A stretch of DNA of 64,000 nt from Amyelois transitella (GCF_032362555.1 NC_083510.1:8955501-9019500); one strand, 5' to 3'. Positions 48,541 through 60,498 are shown, numbered from the stretch's first letter. Numbers and translations are program-made. The notes: generated by a model from the sequence alone, not told the origin.

Positions 48541-49024
48541 TAATTAAAGATACTGCTAATCTGTTCTCTGGTATGGTGTTTGTAACGTAAACCATCTCTA
48601 GAGGCCGTAAGTAGTTTATACTAGAAAGTCTGACACCATATTTCATTATTCGTCTTGTATTTCCCAAGGGGTTACAAATATATGAAACAGAAAGAGTTTT
48701 AGGATGTGAGCTCAATGAGCATTACAACATCTTGCAGCAAAAACTCAATAATAATGAAAATCGTAGAACAAAATAAAAGTTAATAAAGTTTAAGTTTTCG
48801 AAAAGTTTCTCTCGATTGGGATGAATACTTTTATCATGAACTTGACCTTTGCCCGAGTTCGTTCTCGTGAATATTTCTAAGAATACATTTATCGGCTATA
48901 ACCACAAAAGATTTATCCATCTTTGTTTAAAATTTCTGAATCCACTGGGCGTTATATGTAGACATTTCGGATATATGTTCCTTGAAATTGTAAGAGAAAA
49001 TTAAGATTGGATATCCCAAATAAA

Positions 49025-49182
49025 CATGCATATAATCACGTCTGTATCCCTTGCGTGGTAGACAGAGCCAACAGTTGTGAAATGATTGATTGGCCACATT
49101 CAGCTTAATGACAGAATTGAGATTCAAATAGTGATAGGTTGCTAGACTAAAGAAGAAAAGAAGAATCCCAAGTTTATAAGAC
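49025..49182 (-). mobile_element. SINE-like element, head-truncated
   Basis: CATGCATATAATCACGTCTG through AATCCCAAGTTTATAAG. Confidence 0.8.
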
Positions 49183-49782
49183 TTCCCAAAATTCCCATTA
49201 AATTGTAAAAAAACAGAATTTTTGAAATTATTATACCATGTTGTGTTATGTCTTTAACTAGAACCTACAAAACAAGTTAAAAACAACCACGTTCAGAGGC
49301 TAAACTGAATTTAAATTCATTGTTAGTATAACTGAAGTAGCTTTTTTAGGATCGACCTCTCAGACTTTTGAGAAAAATATGAAATGTGTCAGAGGTGAGA
49401 TCAAAGTACTGTACTCTTTTGACCTCAGTATTACAACATTATCCCGTTTATGCTTCAACGGGTTCGACGCTTGAGTGAGCAGCTTCGTGTTGTAAAGATA
49501 CATTCATATTGACATCAACAATAACAAACAATGACAACAGTTTGAGTATTATCACTTTCGAGATTTGTAAGTTGTTTCGTGTGAATGAGGAGAAATTTAA
49601 AACCCAATGGTTAACTATATATTGATAGTCCGATGAAATGCTGCAGTGTAGTTTGTTCCGCCGCTTCTTCTACACATGTGCTTTGGAAGCGGTAGTAGTT
49701 ATAATTAGATTTAAGTGATGTGACGTCAATAAGTGATACCTTGTATCCAATTTTGAAAATAAACCTATTCTATTCTATTCTA

Positions 49783-50033
49783 CATACATACATACATATG
49801 GTCACGTCTATATCCCTTGCGGGGTAGACAGAGCCAACAGTCTTGAAAAGACTGAATGGCCACGTTCAGCTATTTGGCTTAATGATAGAACCGAGATTCA
49901 AATAGTGACAGGTTGCTAGCCCATCGCCTAAAAGAGGAATCCTAAGTTTATAGTCGCCTTTTACGACATCCATGGGAAAGAGATGGAGTGGTCCTATTCT
50001 TTTTTGTAATAGTGCCGGGAACCACACACACAC
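49783..50033 (-). mobile_element. SINE-like element, full length, with target-site duplication
   Basis: Tail (CATA)n at 49783, head ending ACCACAC near 50027 and expanded by (CA)n. Perfect 16-bp repeat ATTCTATTCTATTCTA at 49767-49782 and 50034-50049; it is itself simple-sequence, so slippage is possible. Confidence 0.8.
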
Positions 50034-50160
50034 ATTCTATTCTATTCTATAGATATTATTATCACTATGAAATCCGCTCTGCCCGCCTCTTGTACCATAC
50101 TAGACCGTATTTTGTACAAAAAATAAATACCGTACAATAAATATATGTATATTGAGGCTT

Positions 50161-50200
50161 GATTTTATGTATGTATGTATGTACATACATACATAAAATC
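50161..50200. repeat. Tail-to-tail retroelement junction (40-bp palindrome)
   Basis: GATTTTATGTATGTATGT faces its reverse complement: a plus-strand tail meets the minus-strand tail of the LINE fragment at 50183-50345. Confidence 0.7.
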
Positions 50201-50345
50201 ACGCCTCTTTCCCGGAGGGGTAGGCAGAGACTACCTCTTTCCACTTGCCAGGATCTCTGCATACTTCCTTCGCTTCATCCACATTCATAACTCTCTTCAT
50301 GCAAGCTCGGCGGTTTCGGGTACTTTTGACCTGACCCTTTAAATA
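50183..50345 (-). mobile_element. Non-LTR retrotransposon 3' end fragment
   Basis: Read on the minus strand it encodes the end of a reverse-transcriptase-type polyprotein, including RRACMKRVMNVDEAKEV and VSAYPSGKEA, then a stop region and (TATG)n tail. 5'-truncated. Confidence 0.75.
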
Positions 50346-50769
50346 AATAAATAAAGATGGACAAATAACATCAGTAGTACTACAAAGTGCTACGATAAGA
50401 AACTTACGACACTTTAACATCACACCTACCTTCAGGTTATACTCTCATATCACGAAAAATTGTTTATGTTTTCTTTATCTAAAACAGAATAAAGCGTCTA
50501 TTGGTGCTGGTCAAGTAGCAAAGAAAAAAACAAAGTCTGATACATAGTCGTGCAGATGTCAATCAAATTATTATTTACCTCTCAATCAAACCTAAAGCTT
50601 TCCAGCTAAACGTGGCCTAGAAGCCTCACGTTTTTCTATATTTCCTTCCTCATAAGAAAAAAAATTTGTAAAAATATATATGTAAAATAACGAAATAATA
50701 TAAACTAAAAAACGGACCGTGATTCCCACTCATTAACAAGGTTGAACACCCCTTACCGCCCTATTCGAG

Positions 50770-50894
50770 TCAGTATCTTTTCGCTCGCCGCGACGTGCAT
50801 ACGTACTACGGAGCGTTCCGTCGATTTCGTTCGAAGTTCGAAGTGTCAGTGACGATAGTGTTGTGTGTATCATAGCTGGATTTTTATTTCAAAG
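50770..50894 (+). promoter_or_regulatory. CpG-dense start region and candidate non-coding first exon with splice donor
   Basis: In otherwise CpG-poor AT-rich sequence, 50783-50845 packs about ten CpGs. TCAGT initiator-like motifs lie at 50770-50774 and 50846-50850. The block ends TTTCAAAG followed by GTGAGTGT, a consensus 5' splice site at 50894/50895. No ATG-led ORF lies inside it. The simplest reading is promoter plus 5' UTR exon of a + strand gene whose coding exons lie beyond 64000 or were not recognised. No acceptor partner was identified, so this is a prediction. Confidence 0.4.
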
Positions 50895-51980
50895 GTGAGT
50901 GTAGTGAATAATATTAAGTTTTAGTTCATAATTATAAAGATATTTCAGTAAATGGATATTCACACATTTATTAAGAAGTAAGCGATATCTTTATATTATT
51001 GGATTTATTCCTGGAATGTATTTAACTTAAAAAATAAACAATTGTTTAAGATAAAGTTAAAAGTATTTAGATGTTAAAATTATTACTTAAAAAGTAATAT
51101 TAAGAAAAAAAAACCTTTAGGAGGAAATATTTTTTTATTAAAAGGAACGAAAATAGGTAGAAAGTTTATAAACTGGAAAACATCAGAAGAATAGGTAGGT
51201 AAAAATCAAAGGGATGAAAAATATTTTAAGCAAAAATTCTAAGTGAGAAGTTCAAAAGGAATGGCCGAGTGAAAAGGTCATATTCTTATTTTACTTTGAA
51301 ATTTTTCATGAAATATTTGTTTAAAATAGATTTCTTTTGTAACCTTGGATAGGTTACAAAAGAAATCTATTGATAATTATATATTTGTTGTGTTAAAAAT
51401 AATGTGACCAAACGTTCAACTGTTAGAAAAGTCATGTAAAATGGAAAAATGTGTATTTTCATCTTTTTAAAAAGGTCGAATTTTCTTTAAGATAGTTCAA
51501 AATCTATCCCAGAGAAGTCTTATAGGAATCGTTGTTTTAATTTTAAATAAGTAATATTTTTTAATCTTTGTATAATTCAACAAATTCGGTAACACAAGTA
51601 CAAAAAGAAGGTTAGAATCAAATTCATAATTTCTTATCAATTGAAAAGTGATTTTTACATAGCTAATCAATCAAGAACGTTTCACACAGACAGCATTGAT
51701 TTCTATTGACACAACCCAGAAGCTTTTAATCAAAGCATTCAAAGTTCAGCTTAGTTGAAGTGGTCCTCTTGAACAAGGATAGACTTTCTAATATGTAATC
51801 CTTATAATTCCAACAATTGACCCCTTTTATCAACAGTATCTCCATAAGTATTGTGAAATATCCTGAAATCTATATCAATGTTGCAATTGGTTTATCGATA
51901 AAAAAGTCTTATGTTACATTACCATTCGAGAGAACCATTTCAAGACTTATGTGCGAGGAACTTTATTTTGGAAGTTTTCC
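50895..51980. other. AT-rich, possible intron downstream of the candidate first exon
   Basis: No coding exon recognised. Contains the 20-bp hairpin at 51325-51371. Confidence 0.35.
51325..51371. repeat. Perfect 20-bp hairpin
   Basis: Arms 51325-51344 (AATAGATTTCTTTTGTAACC) and 51352-51371 are exact reverse complements, with a 7-nt loop. Confidence 0.9.
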
Positions 51981-52112
51981 TACATATATACATACTTAAA
52001 TAACGACTTTCTCCCTTTCGGAGTAGACAGAGTTACTACTCTCATAAACCTGAAAGACGTTCAGCTGGATGGCTGATGGATGGATGGTGTTGAGATTCAG
52101 ATCATGACATGT
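51981..52112 (-). mobile_element. Divergent SINE-like fragment
   Basis: (CATA) tail, GGAGTAGACAGAGTTACTAC and GTTGAGATTCAGATCATGAC. Confidence 0.5.
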
Positions 52113-52192
52113 TTTTTTAATGTTTTTTCATTATATTTCATTTACTTGTTGTTCTTGATTTCCCAATGACTTAATGATAAACTTTATTTTCT

Positions 52193-52459
52193 ACTAGCTG
52201 TGCCCGCGACAACTTCCGCGTGGAATAGTTATTTTGGGCATCATTGAAGCCCTCGAGGATGAATAATTTCCCCCGTTTTTTTAACATTTTCCATTATTTC
52301 TTCGCTCCTTTTAGTTGCAGCTTGATGTTATATATCCTAGAGCCTTCCTCGGTAAATGCTCTATTCAACACAAAAATAATTTTTCAATTCCAAACAGTAG
52401 TTCCTGAGAATAGCGCGTTCAAACAAAAAACTCTTTAGCTTTATAATATTATATAGATT
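52193..52459 (+). repeat. Repeat family R1, most complete copy
   Basis: ACTAGCTGTGCCCGCGACAAC through GCTTTATAATATTATATAG. Used here to recognise 1-200 and 537-664. Confidence 0.65.
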
Positions 52460-52550
52460 ATTGACAACACCCTTTGTGTGAAAACATGAAATATATTAAT
52501 TATCAGGAAAAACTTTCAAATTTAAATAAATAGGTAAAATTTCATAACTT

Positions 52551-52776
52551 TCTCATGGATATCGTAAAAGGCAACTAAGGAATAGGCTTATATACCTGGA
52601 ATTCCTCTCGAAGGCGATGGGCTAGCAACCGTTGTCTCTATTTGAATCTCAATACCATCTCAATTTCATCAGAAGCCATACAGCTAAACTTTTTTGGCCT
52701 TTCAGTGTTTTCAAAACTGTTGGCTCTGTCTACCCCACAATGGTTATAGACATGACTATATGTTATGTATCTATGT
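52551..52776 (+). mobile_element. SINE-like element, head-truncated
   Basis: CATGGATATCGTAAAAGGCAA, GGCGATGGGCTAGCAACC, tail ACTATATGTTATGTAT. Confidence 0.75.
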
Positions 52777-53580
52777 AAATTTCATCTTTGGTTCCTAATA
52801 GATACCAAGCAAAAATTTAGTCACTAGTTTCTACAGAGAAATGTCGTTTCATTAAGAATTTTGTTGAAACTCGGAACAATTAAAATGACCTACTGGAGCA
52901 ACCTTTTTTAATTAGCGGGCGCAATCAAGACTCGATTGCCGTTTGCTGTTATCTTTTTTCCGTTTTATAATTGTAAAACATCGCAATTTTATTTTTTCAT
53001 GTAAGAGTAAAATGATCTTGTATTTTCTGGGTTCGTTTTATTTTATATCAATTTTCAAAAAAACAATTAAACGCCCAGTTTTGCTAGACAACAGAAATCC
53101 GCTTAGTGTTATATATTTTAATTATGGTTATCGATGTGTTAAAGTTTGTTTAACGAGTAATTAAACCACATAACTATTTATTGTTTATGCGACCCGCAAG
53201 ATATTTTTATTTTCATGATTGACTATGCTAAATATTTATCCATTTAATAAAAAAACATACTGAATATACCTAGAATAATATTAACACTACACATGTGAAT
53301 CTTAAACAACCTCTATAAATCAATTTTATCTCCGGAACATACTATTATCCAGTTATATGTAAATCCATCCGTCATCATTATTTTCTAATACAAAAAGCAT
53401 TACAAAAAACATTGAGCACTGAACTGATACGTTAACCCATCACATTGCTTGCCATGCCATTTCCGGCAGGTTAGCTCTAAAAATAGATCGCTCCCGACTT
53501 GCATTGACACCACTGCTTCGAATAAACGAAAACACAGAAGGGACAATTTAACCCAAAAATTTACGTATGGTTTTCTTTTT
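52777..53580. other. No gene seen
   Basis: AT-rich; nothing recognised. Confidence 0.4.
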
Positions 53581-53935
53581 ATACATACATACATTAAACA
53601 TTTTCCCGGAGGAGTAGGCAAAGACTACATCTTTTCGCTTTCCATGATCTCTGCATACTGCTTTCGCTTCATCCACATTCATAACTCTCTTCATGCAAGC
53701 TCGGCGATTTCGGGTACTCTTGACCTGACCCTTTGCCAGGACGTCCTTAATTTGATCAAGATACGTTCATCAAGGCCTACCACCCCACTCCGACCTTTCC
53801 CTCTATATTGTCCATGTATATTTGCTATGTAAACCTGCTTTCATTCATCGTCTCCACATAACCAAACCATCTTAACATACACTTTTCTATTCATTTTACT
53901 ACATCTTCTTTCACATCACAACATTGACTTTCTTT
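53581..53935 (-). mobile_element. Non-LTR retrotransposon 3' end fragment
   Basis: Longest minus-strand copy: tail ATACATACATACAT, then antisense of the same coding end as 50183-50345, extending to the segment equivalent to 56300-56400 (on the minus strand AGATGGTTTGGTTATGTGGA). Frame is interrupted in places. Confidence 0.75.
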
Positions 53936-53999
53936 TTATTTTGTGCACAAATAGTAATTCACAAAAAAGTAACAATAGATTAGTTCTTGTATTTAAGTT

Positions 54000-54112
54000 A
54001 TAGCCCAGCCCAGCAACCTGTCACTATTTGAATCTCAATTCCATCATTAAACAGTTTTTGCAAGACTGTTGGCTCTGTCTACCCTGTTAGGGATAAAGAC
54101 GTATTTATATAA
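54000..54112 (+). mobile_element. SINE-like 3' fragment
   Basis: CAGCAACCTGTCACTATTTG through GGGATAAAGACGTATTTATA. Confidence 0.7.
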
Positions 54113-54402
54113 AATGTATGGAACGTTCATAGCTATGTGACTTCACAGACTGAATTCTTACCTAAAACTGTACATTTTTTAAAAGTATATTTCACAGCAG
54201 TCACCGAGAAAAAATACGAGTAATAAATTACCCAACTCACAGGTTTGCACATTCTATATTTTGTGATATTGACACCGCCACTCAACCCGCACTCAAACAC
54301 TTGAATGGCAACGCAAAAACAAACCTTAAATGGATTTTCTACATCCATACGTATCTACACATATGATTCGCAACAAATATGTGAACAAGAAGGAAAAATT
54401 CT

Positions 54403-54535
54403 AATACGAATCGACAGAATGTGGATGAAGCAAAAGAAGAATGCAGAGATCGTGGCAAGTGGCAAGATGTTGTCTCTGCCTACCCCTCCGGAAAAAAAGC
54501 ATGCCTTTATGTATGTATATTTCAACAGACAGACT
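54403..54535 (+). mobile_element. Non-LTR retrotransposon 3' end fragment
   Basis: AATGTGGATGAAGCAAAAGA, then TCTCTGCCTACCCCTCCGG and tail TTTATGTATGTAT. Confidence 0.7.
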
Positions 54536-54538
54536 AAG

Positions 54539-56238
54539 TAAAGTAATAGTGTTCGTTTCTACCTCTTAGGTACAGAATCCTAAAAAACAATAGAACACCT
54601 GCACTAAGAAGAAAATCTGTTCTACATAACTCTTCAAAATAAGAAAGTGACACATTATAAGCTCCAACAATAAAGTTTACGAGAGTCAATTATAAACTTT
54701 GTTGAGTGAACTAATAGGCCAACTGGACTGGATTTTTTGCTTCGTAAAACACGTCACAACTAGTTATTACTAGTAACTCAGTACGTAACCAAGCGTGAAA
54801 CAAAAACGAATGGCAGATCGCATTTTGTAGCCTAAGCAGAATTTATGCTGTATGACTTTTCCAGTTCATGTGATCTCGAAAATAACGAAGTTACATCACT
54901 CTTGTTGGCAATATTGTTCATGTTATTGGATTTAAGTCGTCAGTCTCTTTAAATCGTATTCTTAGAGTGAATCTTTAGAGGAATATGTACTTGAAGTGTT
55001 GACGGTAGTTGCAAAATGTGGGGCTTTTAAATTTTGCGTAAAGATCTGTTTATTTGCTTATAAGTTTAATGTGGCATCGAGTAGGACTATGTATATAACG
55101 TCTATTTCAAATACAAATACTTTATTTGCTATAAATGCGGTACATTTATAGGTGCTACAAAGCATATACATATCGCGCATTTAACCAGTCATGGCATGCA
55201 AAAAAACAGAAAATTGAAATTAAATGAAAATTAAAATTTAAATTGAAATGATAATTAAAATAAATGTTCTTGTCAAAATTTATTTTTTATCGAAATATTC
55301 GTCAACAGTATAAAACGATTTTCGATAAGCCACAGTTTTAATTTTTGATCGCGTACACTCTTTAACGTTTAATACATCTATTCATTTATTTTCTATCACA
55401 AGATTGTACGCCTATTTTCTCCCTCATGTCCAAGTCTTTAAAAGTAAGTAATGTAAGAGGAAAATAAGCAGGAATGTCATGTAGTAAGGTTGAACATCAA
55501 ATGATGCTGATTAGGGATGCATGGGAAATACTCTGGCATTAAGGTCAATGTTCGCTTTATAAAATTAACTTTGTTACATTACTTACTTTTTTAAGAAAAA
55601 GGTACCTGGGTACTAAGTTTATCCGATAGCCTGATGTACAAATAATATAAATGCAATTTTTTGTAAGAAATTATGGTAATATGTTTGTTTGATACTCTTT
55701 CATGCAAAAATTACTGAACGGATATTCATGAAACTTGGAGTAATAGCTTAGACATTAGAATAACATGATCAGTTAAATTTTATAGAGATTTATGGCGGTT
55801 ATCATAACAGCTTGTTATCTTAAGCTTTCTTCGAAACAAGCTGTTGGCTTTGATATAGCTATTTTCATTTATTCTGGTAATCGTTATTTATTTTTAGTAT
55901 TTAATGTACATCAAGGAAAAAGTAAGAATAGAACTTAAACTAAAGAGAAATTTAGTCCAAGGGCACCATTTATTTCTAGAGAAACTTCTAGCATTTAAGT
56001 AAAACGTGACAAACAAAGTTAATTTCCCTGTTCTGCTCTAGAATATCCAGCGCCATTATCTTCTCGGCCATCTTTCGTTAATTCAAGGTTCTATAAATAA
56101 AGGAATCTCCTTTGAATTACTCAGTGCGAATATTTAAACATTGCCTAAGTGTAGTGTCGTATTGTCAACCCTTGTCGCTTGTGTGGTGCAAGTAACAAAA
56201 TTTGTAGAATAATTATTATATTACCCTAGTTGAAATTG
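54539..56238. other. No gene seen
   Basis: AT-rich. 55676-55800 (GAACGGATATTCATGAAACTT) looks like part of a small CTAG-ended repeat. Confidence 0.4.
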
Positions 56239-56598
56239 AGTGACCGAATAAGGAACAGCGTGATAAGGGAATGTTGTGATGTGAAAGAAGATGTAGCTAC
56301 AGGAATAGAAAAGGGTATGTTAAGATGGTTTGGTCATGTGGAGAGGATGAATAAAAGCAGGTTGTCTAAGCAGATAAACAAGGAGAGTGTGTAGGGAAAG
56401 GTCGGAGTGGGAAGGCCTAGACGAACGTATCTTGATTAAATTAAGGACGTCCTGGAAAAGGGTCAGGTCAAGAGTACCCGAAGCCGCCGAGCTTGCATGA
56501 AGAGAGTTATGAATGTGGATGAAGCGAAGGAAGTATGCAGAGATCGCGGCAAGTGGAAAAAAGTAGGCGTGATTTTTTGTATGTAGGTATGTATGTTA
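56239..56598 (+). mobile_element. Non-LTR retrotransposon 3' end fragment, longest plus-strand copy
   Basis: Encodes, with internal stops, the C-terminus of a reverse-transcriptase-type ORF: EKGMLRWFGHVERMNKSRL, then VKSTRSRRACMKRVMNVDEA, then tail GTATGTAGGTATGTATGT. The clade (RTE-like or other) is not settled. Defective and 5'-truncated. Confidence 0.8.
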
Positions 56599-57420
56599 CC
56601 CTAGTTATGTGAAGGAGTTAACACCGAGTGAAATACCGTATAGAGATAACATTTTCACCACTTTAAAGTTAGTAGGTGTATCTTTTGTGCTTCTGATAAA
56701 TAACACCATAATAAATTTTTCATAAAAATTTGCTTATTCACAGCCATCGGCTTCGGAGCTCAGGATTTGCTATATACACGTGTAAATTACAAATACATTT
56801 TTATGGGATAAGACCTCAATTGCAAGCCATTTATTTCTTTTATTTCTATTTACTATTTCTGGTAACTGTGTAAATTTCTCTGCTATTTCTTGTAGCTGTG
56901 TAAATTTAATCAGAAACTTTAAGCGTTGGCTACCTGCATGACCAATTTGCTTAAAAACTTTTTAATGCAATCATTGTAAAATAATGTTAGTCAATACACA
57001 CGGATTTTTTTTAAACTGATAATAAACAGATTTATTAGTTTCAAGTATCAAAAGTTTATTTATGCCGACTTATTCCCCTTTTTTTCAAGTGACAAACTTA
57101 TTCATTAGTTCATCATTAAACACACAGGTTGTTCGATAAAACTAAAGGCAAGAATCCGCTTTGATGACAAAGAAAATTTAAAGTTATGAGAAAATCGCTA
57201 TGCGCTTATCACTTAGTCTCAACCAACATTAGGCACTAGCAGACCCTTATAAAGTGTACCCGAACAAAACATTGCAAATGTTACAGGCTCAAATAACATC
57301 ACGGACGGACGACTGTACTTAATAATTGAAAGTACACTTGTTTTTCGGTCCCTTGGAAGGGCTACCTACTGCTAATATCTAGTTTTTAGGCTAAGACTAA
57401 GTATAATATATATATACACT
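56599..57420. other. No gene seen
   Basis: AT-rich; nothing recognised. Confidence 0.4.
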
Positions 57421-57550
57421 TACCTGTCACTATTTGAATCTCAATTCTATCATTAAGCCAAATAGCTGAACGTGGCCGTTCAGTCTTTTCAAGACTGTTG
57501 GCTCTGTCAATTCCACAAGGGATATAGACGTGACCATATGTATGTATATA
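57421..57550 (+). mobile_element. SINE-like 3' fragment
   Basis: TACCTGTCACTATTTGAATC through GACCATATGTATGTATATA. Confidence 0.75.
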
Positions 57551-57553
57551 TAA

Positions 57554-57668
57554 TGTGCCTTGTGGTTACCGGTACTTAAGAATAGAACTCCATATCTTTC
57601 ACATGGACGTTGTAAAAGCCTACAAAGGCTTATGAGCTTTGAATTACTCTTTCGGCTAGCAATCCGCT
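57554..57668 (+). mobile_element. SINE-like 5' fragment
   Basis: Head GTGCCTTGTGGTTACCGGTA through GGCTAGCAATCCGCT, directly after the 3' fragment, so the two lie in tandem order. Confidence 0.6.
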
Positions 57669-58044
57669 AAAAAATGATAAATGAACACTTGTTTTTGGTC
57701 CCATGGAATTAAATGCAAATGCAAGAATGAATTTAATAAAATTCTATTATAATTTCTTCTCAAAACCTTGTTCTTAATTACAAAATAAATATATTTTCAT
57801 CACGAATATTTAGGTATTTTATTCTTTACGCTGTGATGTAACTTCCGTCCAATTTATCCTTAGCCTGAGGCTGGTTTCTAATAAAAAATAGGAGTCAGAT
57901 GACAATTTCTCAGACGGTTATAGACGTATACGAGTATTGAGGCGTTACATATGGGCTATTCTAATACTGCCTATTAGTATAGTCGTCTAGTAAGTAGTTA
58001 CACATAGGCTTTTAGTGGTTTCATTTGAGACCTTCAATAGATTT

Positions 58045-58260
58045 ACATACATAAAATCTCACCTCTTTTCCTAAGGGGTAAGTAAAGCTAATAAGCTCAT
58101 AAAGGAGTTTAATATCATACCTAGATGGTGCTAGCTGGTTTATGACCTGTCACTATTTGAATCTAAATTCTATAATTTAGCCAAACAGACTAACGTGGCC
58201 TATTAGTCTTTCGAGACTGTTGGCTCTGTATATAGACGTGATTATACATATGTATGTATG
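58045..58260. mobile_element. Two SINE-like fragments in inverted arrangement
   Basis: Minus tail at about 58045-58112 (ACATACATAAAATCTCACC) faces a plus 3' part at 58128-58260 (GACCTGTCACTATTTGAATC through TATGTATGTATG). Confidence 0.6.
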
Positions 58261-58261
58261 T

Positions 58262-59131
58262 TCTATACCCAAATGACTGGAACGAGACTTGACCATTTTA
58301 ATCGGAGACTGTGCGTGAGTACGTCTAGTTTTGAAGGTATGCGTTTTCAGTCTTAGAGGTCTTGCTTTGCTAAATGACTTAAAGAACTTACCTACCTATT
58401 CCACGTCTTACAGAGACGTCATACATATAAACTTTACAATAAACATAGTTTGGCAATAGATATCGTGGATTTTTTCGCATAAATTCGCAAGAAATCCGAA
58501 AAAGAAGAGGTAACAAACAAGTAAACTAAGTTGTGCATTTAGAATTTAGCATAAATAATATTACTTGAGATAGCATATGTAATGTAATATACGTTTAATT
58601 ACAGTAAGTATCTGTAAAGACTTCAATTCTATTAAAATAATTAATCTTCCTCCAACAATAACAAGCACATAAGCAGATTAGCATACAAAAAACATTTACT
58701 TCACGCTAAACATCAAGTAAACATCTTATTCAATTACGTAGCAAGTAAGACTGTGATGTTTTGTGCCGCCTTAACGAAATACCTAATTAATTTATAATTT
58801 AAGACTCCGACGCAGCAGGAAACACTCGCTCTTAATTGAGTTTACCGAAGGGCTGTATTTGCATGTCTTATACAATTAGGGCGATGTGTGACGTCACGTT
58901 TCATTACTGTTGTGTTCTGATTGCTGTGATTTTCATAAATAATATTAAATAGCCTTTGTTGTTATATAATAGTAAACTTCTATACTTATCAGGCGTCTTA
59001 AATTGAAATTATTATGATCCTGTGTTGCAGTAAGTTTAAATATATGGAATGTATGAAAACCACAGTATTAAGTTACATACAATGTCGGAGACGTTGTATG
59101 TGACCAAAAGCAGACTGCGGCATTTTCTTTT
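58262..59131. other. No gene seen
   Basis: AT-rich. A palindromic CRE-type site TGACGTCA lies at 58889-58896, without other promoter evidence. Confidence 0.4.
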
Positions 59132-59240
59132 TTACCGACTTCAGAAAAGGGAGAAGGTTTCTCAATTTGACCGTATATATTTTTTAAGTATGTCCGCAGA
59201 CAACTGCGTCGTTCATGAACCGATTTTGATTATTATTTTT
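59132..59240 (+). repeat. ACCGACTTC-type repeat fragment
   Basis: ACCGACTTCAGAAAAGGGAG and ACTGCGTCGTTCATGAACCG; part matches 35953-36010. Confidence 0.5.
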
Positions 59241-59354
59241 TTTGTCAAAATAACGATAAATAATAAAAATATAATGATCCGTCTGTTTGATAAAAAATGG
59301 GTAATTAGACTGTTGTAAATAATGTTATATATTAAATTATATCAATGATATAAA

Positions 59355-59483
59355 TATGAAAAAGTGTTTGTCTATCTGTTTCATCTCAAAATCGACTCAG
59401 CAATCGATCTCCATGAAATTTTGCCAACGACGAAAGACATAGGATTTATTTCACGAGGGCAGAACCGCAGGAGAAAGCTAGTA
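59355..59483 (+). repeat. Short repeat ending GAGAAAGCTAGTATG
   Basis: Same end type as 34790-35055 (AAAGCTAGTAT after a GC-richer run). Confidence 0.45.
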
Positions 59484-60161
59484 TGCCATAATTATGATCT
59501 TCAATAATGGTCATGTTGTTAAATGCACTTGTCTAGGAACATTTTCAGAAATACTTACAAACCAAAGCCCCAAGCAAGAGATAGGTATTTGTAAACTAAA
59601 AGCGACATTAATTATTTTCTTGTACAGCTATTTTCTATTTTCCATCATTAAAGAGAGTGCTCGCGGTCGGCGTAATTGAGAAGTAACTTTGAAAAATCAT
59701 CTGAAACATGAAGAAATTATTTTTGGATTCTTATTACAATCAAAAGTTGCTGGTTGACCTTTAGATTGTCGGTACGAGTAGCTATAGAAATTAAAAGTTA
59801 CTCGCCATTCAGTGATCCAATGAGATTCTGATCATTGTTGTAGTCGCATAATAATTTCGAGTTCCATCTACGAAACACGGTTCAGGGTTTATTCGTGACT
59901 CGAGAATACTATTTCGACGTTGTGAGATTTAGGCAAACTTCAGACGGCACAAAAAATTCAGGCACCAAATTCGGAGCGGCTTCAGGAGACGTTACGCGAT
60001 AACTTAAATAAACCATATGGTGTTTAGGATTTATTTAAAAATATATAGGCAGGTCTTCAGGAGAGATTCGGGCTACGTGAGGCTTTACGTGTATCATCAG
60101 CCTTACTTAGATTGGGGTTAACTATTAGTTAACTAAAATAAATATGAAAGCAGGTTGGACT
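59484..60161. other. No gene seen
   Basis: AT-rich; nothing recognised. Confidence 0.4.
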
Positions 60162-60408
60162 GGCACCAATAGAAAAAAGAATAGGACCACTCCATCTCTT
60201 TCCAATGGAAGTAGTAAAGGCGACTAAGGGATAAGCTTATTTTCCTAACTTCGGATTCCTCTTTTAGGCGGCGGGCTAGCAATTCGTCATTATATGAATC
60301 ACAATTCTATCATTAAGCCTGGAGCTGTACGTAGCCTATCTGTCTTTTCAAGACTGTTGGCTTCGTCTACCCCGCAATGGATATAGACGTGATTATATAT
60401 GTATGTAC
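60162..60408 (+). mobile_element. SINE-like element, nearly full length
   Basis: GGCACCAATAGAAAAAAGAA through GATTATATATGTATGTACG; first ~15 bp of head missing. Confidence 0.8.
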
Positions 60409-60447
60409 GAAAGAGGGTTTTAATGTTTGGGAAATGCGAGAGCATTC

Positions 60448-60498
60448 CAACATTCCAATTACATGATCTGTAATTCAGCTCATATAATTGGAATGTTG
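60448..60498. repeat. 14-bp perfect inverted repeat
   Basis: CAACATTCCAATTA (60448-60461) and TAATTGGAATGTTG (60485-60498), spaced 23 nt. Confidence 0.7.

Noticed and set aside
48389..48715. 108-codon minus-strand ORF and similar ORFs in SINE-like copies (3311, 7768, 19925, 27160, 60299)
   Set aside because: Shadows of repeats or of real exons on the other strand.
53449..53832. 127-codon + strand ORF
   Set aside because: It is antisense to a non-LTR retrotransposon fragment.
58889..58896. CRE palindrome TGACGTCA as a regulatory site
   Set aside because: A single 8-mer with no promoter context is expected by chance.
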